From Lachancea kluyveri NRRL Y-12651 (lineage: Eukaryota > Ascomycota > Saccharomycetes > Saccharomycetales > Saccharomycetaceae), in assembly GCA_000149225.2 (NCBI GenBank), contig CM000694.1, forward strand, positions 2,250,952 through 2,314,951: 64,000 nucleotides of DNA, written 5' to 3'. Shown in pieces: positions 57,105-64,000 of this stretch. The translations under genes and the position numbers were made by a program. Position 1 is the stretch's first letter. Every line of letters starts with the position of its first letter. The notes under the pieces were generated by a model. That model saw only the letters and a program-made list of their open reading frames with translations. It was not told where the DNA came from and ran no database searches.

Positions 57105-57788
57105 ATGAAGACAAGACTGCCGCCCATCAGTGAGTTTGATAAACTCGTAAGAAATAACACTAAGGACACACAACCACCACCGTTCCTTCCAGCCCTACAA
57201 ATCGAATCTATTTCGAATAACGTCGGCCGAGCGAGGCCTAAAAAACCATGCCCACATTGTCACCGTCTTTTCACCAACCTCGCTACCCATGTCAAGAGAC
57301 ACATGGCTGTCGAGCAGAGAGAGTACGTTTGCGACAGATGCAAGAACAGATTTGTCCGCTACAGTGATCTTGAGCGCCATAGTAGAAAGCACTGGAGGGA
57401 TGACCTCCACATGCTCACTACCGGCGAGGCCATACACCCGACAGAAAAGATACTGGAATGTCTAAATAGCTCTTTCAAGTGTCCGTTCAACATTCATCAG
57501 ATCAACCTTGATAATAAATTATACCATCCTCAGAACTTGGGACAGGTACCAATGTACGCGACCGACTGTCACAAAACCGGCCTTTTCACTCGAGTAGATA
57601 CCTACAAATATCATCTCAAAGCTTTGCATTTTGAATATCCAGACGGTATTTCTAAACAGGACAGAGAGTTTTCTCCGGGACACTGCAAACACTGCCATGC
57701 GCACTTCCCGTCTGTTCACGCATGGCTACAAGATCACATCCTTAGTCACAAATGTGGTCACACTTACCATCAAACCAAGCAAAGGTAA
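57105..57788 (+). CDS. Short C2H2 zinc-finger protein, Stp1-Stp4 type
   Basis: The 227-residue protein is almost all DNA-binding domain. Finger-like segments are CPHCHRLFTNLATHVKRH, YVCDRCKNRFVRYSDLERH (canonical C2H2), then CPFN...CHKTGLFTRVDTYKYHLKALH, and CKHCHAHFPSVHAWLQDH. The GLFTRVDTYKYHLKALHFEY block is the signature of the yeast Stp family (Stp1/Stp2 activate amino-acid permease genes after SPS signalling; Stp3/Stp4 are less known). It lacks the long N-terminal regulatory and anchoring region of Stp1/Stp2 and any evident activation domain. It could be a minimal repressor or competitor, or a relic. I see no upstream exon that would extend it. Confidence 0.8.
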   Translation: MKTRLPPISEFDKLVRNNTKDTQPPPFLPALQIESISNNVGRARPKKPCPHCHRLFTNLATHVKRHMAVEQREYVCDRCKNRFVRYSDLERHSRKHWRDDLHMLTTGEAIHPTEKILECLNSSFKCPFNIHQINLDNKLYHPQNLGQVPMYATDCHKTGLFTRVDTYKYHLKALHFEYPDGISKQDREFSPGHCKHCHAHFPSVHAWLQDHILSHKCGHTYHQTKQR

Positions 57789-60342
57789 ATATACTAATAC
57801 AGCATACAACTCCAGACAGCACTAATATAATGTCCGTTAGTCTCGGTTAACATCTCAAGTGCCCAATCGATAATCTTCATTTTCACGGGAGCTTTCAATT
57901 AAAGGGAAAAAACAAAAGGAAAACGAAGCTATTGATAATATTATGTTCTATGATTTTAAGTGTTAGTTGGTTGTGGAAGCCGAGAAAAAAGTCATAGAGC
58001 TTTCCGGTTTTACTGATGTAAATAGTAAATGATTCGGAAATCTCGGATCTTAAAAACAATGAGCACAATTGTTTTATTTGTGTAAATGTAGTACATTTAT
58101 CAGAAAAAGGATATTCCAAGATAAAAAAAAATCTGTTAGAGTTAATCCCATTGTAACAGTGGTTTCCTCAGAATATCTCCATTTTTATACAAAATCTCTG
58201 GCTAACGAAATTTCAGTTTGTCACTCAAAGGGTAAAGGAGTAATGAAACAATTTGAAGGATGCTACATTACTGGATTATTTTCAAAGTAATTAAAAGTCA
58301 CCACGCTTACATAAAAAAAAAGCAAGAAAGAAACTAGTGTACCAGAAATATCCAACAAACGAATTCCAAGTCGTCCTGTGGCCTAACATTTTAAGGCTAA
58401 TATTTGGAAAAATTACACACAAAGCTTTTATTGTTGAGAATTTTGTAGATAGGAATCCAAGGTTCGAAACATATGTGACAACTACAATACAAAAGCACGT
58501 GATGCCAAATAGAAAGCTCTACTATATCTGGCTAATCGTTTGTATACAGGTAGAAATTTCGACGAGCGTGTCATCCTTTATTTATTAGAGAATAGACAGA
58601 AAAAAAATTGCAATACAGACATCATAAGCCCTGTAGCAATGCAAAACGAAAAACGTGCATGTAGCACAATAGCTAATCGACCGAAGTATTGTTAAATGCA
58701 GAATAAGTTTTAAGGTGTGCAGTGTGTTTTACCTCCATCCTCTCAGCTTATAAACGTCGAAAAAAAAAAACCTAACGTAACGGACACCTCTAGAAACTCT
58801 AGAAACGAGATTTCTCTATTATAATGAAGCAAAAGAAGCAACTCTTTCTGGTACTGGGTTTTGTGAAAAATGTCAGATTTCAATATTGGGAAAACATTAT
58901 GTTTCTTGGTTGGTTTTCAAGAAGCAGTTGAACTGATGTTTTGCTCCCTTAAAAAGTTAGGATTAATAATATGCTCTCCTACAAGGTACACTACTTCTGC
59001 CATGATAGAGCATCAGCGTCCTAAATTGGAGGCCTCAATCTATGTTGAAAAACAAACGTAATAACAGTATTTTATTTCTTTATTGGTCTTTAAACAAAAA
59101 TCAACGTTATTCAACTTCTACAACTACTTTAGTTGTCTTTAAAAAATAGACAAGAACGCTAGAACGTTACGATCTCAAAGTATGTTCCCGTTCAATAGTC
59201 TGAACTTCAAGTATTATGGGATATTTACCCAGAACTTTGGACAAAAACCTCTAAAGAGTTTTGAGTCGCTTATAATGTGCTGATTCAAATCCTGAACTTT
59301 GCTTTGGTATTGTTGTTCCTTTAAAAGCTAGAGTATACAAACGATACTGTAGAATAAGACTCGGTAAAAGTTTATTGTAATGTCACGTCAGTAAAACTAA
59401 GGAGCCCAGTATATCGTCACCAAATACGGTACGATATTGTAAAACAGATAAAGTTTGACTTGGGATCTTTTCCATACAACATGTCGTACTAAGTCTCCAA
59501 AAGTTGGTGGTATTTTCTTCAAGATTTAAAAACAAAGACTTTGACATGATTGAAACATGGCTCTTACCAATGGAAACCCTCAAATAATGATTCAGCCGTA
59601 TATACTTTGGCTTTTCTGATGCCGCCGGTTCTGCATGAGTAGGCATTTGAAAGAGGATTCTTTCCAACCCGATAACAGAAAATATTTGTAGGCTAAAAAA
59701 AAGTTCTTGCATTAGGGGGTACCTTAAATTAGCTAAAAATACTCTTCATAATAACACGAAACTCACTGAGATATAAAAAGTTGATAATTGGCTACCTTTG
59801 CTATCGAGCGCAATATCCTTTAAGAAAGCTGATTTATATACTGATTTTGTAAGAAAATTGTCCTGTAATGCTTTGAAAACTTACACCACCCACTACTCAA
59901 TCGATGCTAATTAAAAAAAAAATATTACATAGACCCTTTGAACTGACTAGAGAGAATTTCACTACTGCCCTACTTTGCTTTTCCTGGCTAAATAATTCTG
60001 CGTCACATGAATTTAAAGAAAACAAATCACAAAATCGATAAAATAAAGCCAAGTTTATAAAATATATCTACTGCTCTGTAATTTCTACCCATTGCATACC
60101 TTTGTGCTAGCAAGTGATATAGACTTCATGATTGAACGGAAGTAAAGCCTTTATTAAAAAAAATGTCAACACCAAGGCTAATGTATGTATAAAGGTTTCT
60201 AAGTGAATTTACACAGAAACTGAGTTACGAAATATAGTAAACAACTTAACAAATGAATAAGCAAAAAAAAACATATAAATAAGTAAATAATTTATAAACT
60301 CATGTACAACATTCTCGTTCAACACCTACTTTAAAATTCGTC
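57789..60342. other. 2.55-kb A/T-rich gap without convincing genes
   Basis: The longest ATG frame is 109 codons on the minus strand (59712 to 59383). It is unrecognised, with no domain, signal or family motif. A direct duplication of CTCTAGAAAC lies at about 58782-58801. An E-box CACGTG occurs at 58496-58501. I found no tRNA, LTR ends or telomeric repeats. It looks like subtelomeric non-coding DNA. Confidence 0.35.
59383..59712 (-). CDS. Unrecognised 109-codon open frame
   Basis: It starts at an ATG (59710-59712) and ends in a stop; the product begins MQELFFSLQIFSVIGLERIL. There are no recognisable domains, no obvious promoter, and composition typical of random A/T-rich sequence. Probably not a gene, listed because nothing else occupies this gap. 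Confidence 0.12.
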   Translation of the reverse strand: MQELFFSLQIFSVIGLERILFQMPTHAEPAASEKPKYIRLNHYLRVSIGKSHVSIMSKSLFLNLEENTTNFWRLSTTCCMEKIPSQTLSVLQYRTVFGDDILGSLVLLT

Positions 60343-61998
60343 TCATTTCACAAGATCAACATGGTTGTACTGCTCTTCGTCAATGGCCTTGACGACCTCC
60401 TTTGATGGGCCTTCTGCGGCTATATCTTCAAGGTCTTCTTCGTTAAATATAAACCAATCTTCAAATCCATCTTCAAAGATAGTTGCCAATTCCTTCTCAA
60501 CCTTCAAAATATTCTTTTTACCCTTTGTTGCAGCAACAAAAGTCGCGAACTCTTCATCATTCAACAAGCATGAATCCAAATCCTTAGTCAAGGCCCTCTT
60601 TTCAATATCCAAACCGATGAAGACAATTTCATTACGTCTATCACCAAATTCTCCCTCAAACTCCTGCTTGATTAGTTTTGCAGTATCGTCAGGAACACTT
60701 TCAAGTCCTGACACTGCAAACCAAGGAGTGCCACCCTTTAGAGTCAACATAGGGCCTGCAGAGGACCATTCACCTCTCATAATATGCCTAGTGGCAAGCC
60801 AAAAGAAACCCTTAGAACGCAAAAGAGGACCGAAGGAAGATATCTTTTTATTTTTCAAAATTTGTTTTTCAGTAAGTCCCGCAGAGCCATCCTCAGATTC
60901 TTCTTCAATTTCTTCTTCCTGATCTGAAACCGAACTGTCTTCACCATCTTTGTCTTCACCATCTTCATCTTCGTCCATCTCTTCTCCGTCAGCTTGATCA
61001 TCAATTTCGGTTTGCTCGATAATAAAAAACTTGTCTTTCAGCATGCTGTAAAGCCTCTCAGGATGAAATGGTCTTCTTGCGGTGTACACAAAGTTATTAA
61101 CACCATATTCTTCTGTTTCTGGTTTAGGTGTTAGAATGCTTTTTTTCTTATCATCAAAACCGGTTCTGACAGTCATTTCGTTAATGCTTTGTAACCATCC
61201 AGCAGAAGTAGAAGCTTTTTCAAAGTCAAATAAATTAGTGTTAATAATTTCTTCCATTGGAACATTACAGTAATCTGTCTTTAAGATTTTAGCCACAGGA
61301 TTCAACCCCTTGATAATCTTTTCAATTTTTCTTAACTTTCTTTTCTTGATCAAAGAAACCTTATTGATGATAACAACATCCGCAAATTCAATTTGGTCAA
61401 CCATCAAGTCAGTGATAGTACGGTCGGCTTCACCTTGTCCGTTATCACCCCATCTATCTGCCAAAAATTGAGTGGTTTCGATATTTGAAAGGAAGTTTAG
61501 TGCATCAATCACAGTGACGCAAGTATCGATTTTAGTAATTTTGTGCAGACCTCCCATTTCCAAAACTTTCTTCAAAAGCTTTTCTTCATCTTCAGGAATA
61601 CCACCTGGTGTTTCAAGTAACATTTCTGAGAACTCCATCGAAAAGGTCTCTGCAACTTGCATTGGCTCTGCAATACCAGTCGATTCAATAACAATATATT
61701 GAAACTCACCATTTTCTGCCAAGCCAAACAACTCTTCTAACAAATCACCACGAAGTGTGCAGCAAATACAACCGTTTTGCAGCTGAATAAGCTTTTCTTC
61801 TTTTTTGGTAACACTATGATTTTGAACCAGAGTGGCATCAATATTCAATTCTGACATATCGTTGATAATAACAGCAACTTTAAGGCCATGATTCGTGGTA
61901 AGAATTTTCTCTAAGAGAGTGGTCTTACCTGATCCCAGGAACCCGGAAAGCATGGTAATTGGAATCGGAGTTTTTCTGGCCTTTTTAGCAACTGTCAT
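60343..61998 (-). CDS. COG0523 (CobW-type) metal-chaperone GTPase
   Basis: The 551-residue G3E P-loop GTPase has Walker A GFLGSGKTTLL (19-29), VAVIINDMSELNIDA (41-55), the family metal-binding motif GCICC (76-80) in LQNGCICCTLRGDLLEEL, the switch region YIVIESTGIAEPMQVAETF, the base-recognition INKVS, and a C-terminal CobW_C domain (RSKGFFWLATRHIMRGEWSSAGP). An Asp/Glu-rich insertion precedes the C-domain and could bind metal. NDMSELNIDA and the C-domain pattern are typical of the bacterial YciC/ZagA subgroup, which is zinc-repressed. To my recollection S. cerevisiae has one COG0523 protein, YNR029C (Zng1-like, about 430 residues), which looks different. A perfect Zap1-type zinc element upstream strongly suggests a zinc-deficiency role, handing scarce zinc to client enzymes. 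Confidence 0.9.
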   Translation of the reverse strand: MTVAKKARKTPIPITMLSGFLGSGKTTLLEKILTTNHGLKVAVIINDMSELNIDATLVQNHSVTKKEEKLIQLQNGCICCTLRGDLLEELFGLAENGEFQYIVIESTGIAEPMQVAETFSMEFSEMLLETPGGIPEDEEKLLKKVLEMGGLHKITKIDTCVTVIDALNFLSNIETTQFLADRWGDNGQGEADRTITDLMVDQIEFADVVIINKVSLIKKRKLRKIEKIIKGLNPVAKILKTDYCNVPMEEIINTNLFDFEKASTSAGWLQSINEMTVRTGFDDKKKSILTPKPETEEYGVNNFVYTARRPFHPERLYSMLKDKFFIIEQTEIDDQADGEEMDEDEDGEDKDGEDSSVSDQEEEIEEESEDGSAGLTEKQILKNKKISSFGPLLRSKGFFWLATRHIMRGEWSSAGPMLTLKGGTPWFAVSGLESVPDDTAKLIKQEFEGEFGDRRNEIVFIGLDIEKRALTKDLDSCLLNDEEFATFVAATKGKKNILKVEKELATIFEDGFEDWFIFNEEDLEDIAAEGPSKEVVKAIDEEQYNHVDLVK

Positions 61999-63452
61999 TG
62001 TGTGTAGCGTCTTGGTAAAAAATGATGAAGAGAAGTATTGGAACTACAAAAGATTACTGTGATCACATCATCGATTGGATATTTATATCATAGATTATTT
62101 GGAAAATAAAAGTTGGGGAAGAGCTTAATGGTTGTGGTATATTGCTTAGATTTTTTTAACCAGTATGGTACTACCAAAATGGTATAACCTTCAAGGTGAA
62201 TAATGGTATAGTAGAACAAACAGATCAACAGATGAGTTAAGCCAAGGCCGTACCATGAGGTAATGTACGCTATCCTATTGGCTGCAAACTTATTATAAGG
62301 CTGACTCCTCTTTCAGCCTATTGTTAGAGAATGCGCACATCGAGCGATGACGATTTCTTGGTTAGTATTTTCGTAGTACCAAAAGGTTACTTAAAGTATT
62401 TCATCGACAACCAAAAGAAGAAAAATAGTATAGATCACCCATCCAAAATAATAATTTTTGTAAGTTTCAAATTGAAATGCTTCCCAATGCACTAACTTCG
62501 CGCTTGTTTTGAACATCGGGTTCAATTATATATCTACTAAGGCTATGGGTTACAGTAGTACCACAACCTCAGGATTTTCTACTCCACCAAATTGATGTAT
62601 ACTAACCCGTTTGTTTGCCTCCTGGATGCAGACAAAGACCATCCATTTTAGTTAAACTCATCCTCCTGAAAAATGCTTGTGTTGTAAGTGTTGCGTAGAC
62701 CATTAGTATTCTTGGCTAAAATAGCACAATTTTGCACAACTCATTAAAAATTTGTGAAAGGTATCATCCCCAGACTCCTAATGTACAGATAGCCAATACT
62801 GTATATTAATACTAAAGCTGATAATACCCAAATTTTCAGCTAAACACTGGAAAGTACCGGAGCATATTTAATCCAATATGACGCCTTGAATGTATTCTAA
62901 GAGTTTTTGCACATTTACCCGTTGACTTATTGATAGGGTTTTCTGGCCCATAGGATATTATTTTATCGGGAATTTTGATCACTGGATTAGTTACTTTAAC
63001 TCTCAGATGTGGATAGGGCTGACCAATTTACATTTAACAGAAAGCCCTTTAGTGTGATTTGCTCAACGGCTTTAGGAATATCTAGCCCATAACTCTGCAA
63101 ATTGGTTATATACTCATGGTATTGTCAATACTAATAACATCACGTGAAAATGTACAAAAAGTACTCTAAAATGAGCACACCAGAAACTCCTAAACTCGTT
63201 GTGTTGAGAATTTAATGGAAAAACCTACCGAAAGCTTATAATAAAGACAGGATTTCGAAAAAGTGATGTTTAGAATGTTTGACAGCCCAAGGTTTTTAAT
63301 AACCTTAGTTTGTTGAAAGTCTCTTTCATGTATGATGAACCAGAAGCAGTTCGTATCGGAGCCGCACGCCTTACAACCGGAGAGGGAAATTGTCACCAGC
63401 CCCGCAAAATAAACTACAAATGGTAAGGCAAACGTTGTTCAGGGACCCATGC
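61999..63452. other. Upstream region of the GTPase gene, otherwise empty
   Basis: About 1.45 kb without a credible gene. The first 200 bases form the GTPase promoter with the zinc element. Further right the sequence is A/T-rich; ATCACGTG, an E-box, lies at 63139-63146. No centromere-like CDEII/CDEIII follows that E-box. Confidence 0.4.
62187..62197. promoter_or_regulatory. Zap1 zinc-responsive element
   Basis: ACCTTCAAGGT is an exact match to the 11-bp palindromic consensus ACCTTNAAGGT bound by the yeast zinc-deficiency activator Zap1. It is centred 194 bases upstream of the GTPase ATG, a typical activator distance. I found no other full match in this window. Confidence 0.85.
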
Positions 63453-63485
63453 NTTTATTTGTANCNNNNTTCNTGTCTAANNTNN
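63453..63485. other. Patch of ambiguous bases
   Basis: Unresolved bases occur at 63453, 63464, 63466-63469, 63473, 63481-63482 and 63484-63485. This looks like a low-quality consensus join. Continuity of sequence across this point should not be assumed. Confidence 0.98.
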
Positions 63486-63565
63486 CAATAAAAATTCCAC
63501 ATATGCGGTATACTATGAAAGAATAGTGAAAAGAAAAAACTCACGCTAATAATAGACAAATTTAA

Positions 63566-64000
63566 AGGGGAGGAAGGCTTGATTTCAAAAGTTTGCAATG
63601 GAAACACACAGTCTTCCATAAATCAGGACATAATAATTTCTCGAGAAGAGGAAATGTAGTTGGAAGTTTGGCATGCTACATAGAACTAGAGCTAAAGGGT
63701 GATCAAAGTCTGCCGAAAACGTACGCCTTCAAAAGCAGATGTGCTCAAGATTCTGTGGCCCTGCTACAAAACCATGCTATGAACTTGACAGGCGCTTGGT
63801 TATCAATTTATATCTCTATCCTCTCGTCCCGGACCGACAGACAACTGCCCAAGTGCGAGATTTGGGACTGTGTCGTTGAAGTGAAATTCTCACCGTTTTT
63901 TAACCTGGTAGAAAAAGCCTTTCAGCTACCGGCCAAAGAACCGCCTCTTCTTCATTCGGAGGGTGGGGTTGGTGTCAAAAGAATGGGGATCGGGGACTCT
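63566..64000 (+). CDS. Unrecognised open frame running off the right edge
   Basis: After a TAA at 63563-63565 one plus frame stays open for 145 codons to the end of the window. It includes GSLACYIELELKGDQSLPKT and CEIWDCVVEVKFSPFF. The first in-frame ATG is at 63779. The sequence has no motif I recognise and codon use is unremarkable. Being open this long in an otherwise stop-rich region is suggestive only. It could be the 5' part, or a fragment, of a gene beyond the window. Confidence 0.25.

Noticed and set aside
63130-63250. Centromere element I-like ATCACGTG
   Set aside because: No A/T-rich CDEII of suitable length and no CCGAA-type CDEIII follow; the synteny is not centromeric.

Overview
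The window is nuclear chromosomal DNA from a budding yeast of the family Saccharomycetaceae. Proteins match Saccharomyces cerevisiae families end to end, introns are few and short with yeast splice signals, and genes are compact. From PRP19 to EFM1 the genes alternate between orthologues I recall from two S. cerevisiae regions, the left arms of chromosomes VIII (YHL028-YHL039) and XII (YLL036-YLL050). Duplicated S. cerevisiae families (RPL8A/B, SBP1/RNP1, VMR1/YBT1) are single here. That interleaving is what a lineage that did not undergo the whole-genome duplication should show. The overall look suggests the Zygosaccharomyces/Torulaspora group, but the genus is an inference.

Layout. 1-6.7 kb: a WSC-family wall sensor running off the left edge, OCA5, PRP19 with an intron in its fourth/fifth codon, and ENT4. 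8.4-9.3 kb: a four-repeat polyubiquitin gene with a stress-type promoter. 9.5-24.7 kb: two giant divergent genes, ECM29 (proteasome scaffold) and VPS13 (lipid-transfer bridge). 25-33.7 kb: SDH2, ATG10, GOS1, a divergent glycerol pair FPS1/GUT1, and RPL8 with Rap1 sites. 34-47 kb: QCR6, SBP1, YBT1, MUP3, CBP2, LDB18 and COF1 (spliced). 47-51 kb: an orphan CENP-B-type DNA-binding protein and EFM1.

From about 51 kb to the right end the region becomes gene-poor and accessory, as expected near a chromosome end. It holds a GPI-type acid phosphatase with Pho4-like sites, a membrane-anchored multicopper oxidase, a short Stp-like zinc-finger protein, and a COG0523/CobW GTPase. The GTPase promoter carries a perfect match to the Zap1 zinc-responsive element. 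These genes look like nutrient and metal acquisition functions (phosphate, copper/iron, amino acids, zinc). Long gene-free stretches separate them, an ambiguous-base patch lies at 63.45-63.49 kb, and an unrecognised open frame runs off the right edge.

The points most worth following up are the zinc-box GTPase, the intron inside the splicing-factor gene PRP19, the glycerol channel/kinase divergent pair, and the candidate phosphate-starvation promoter.
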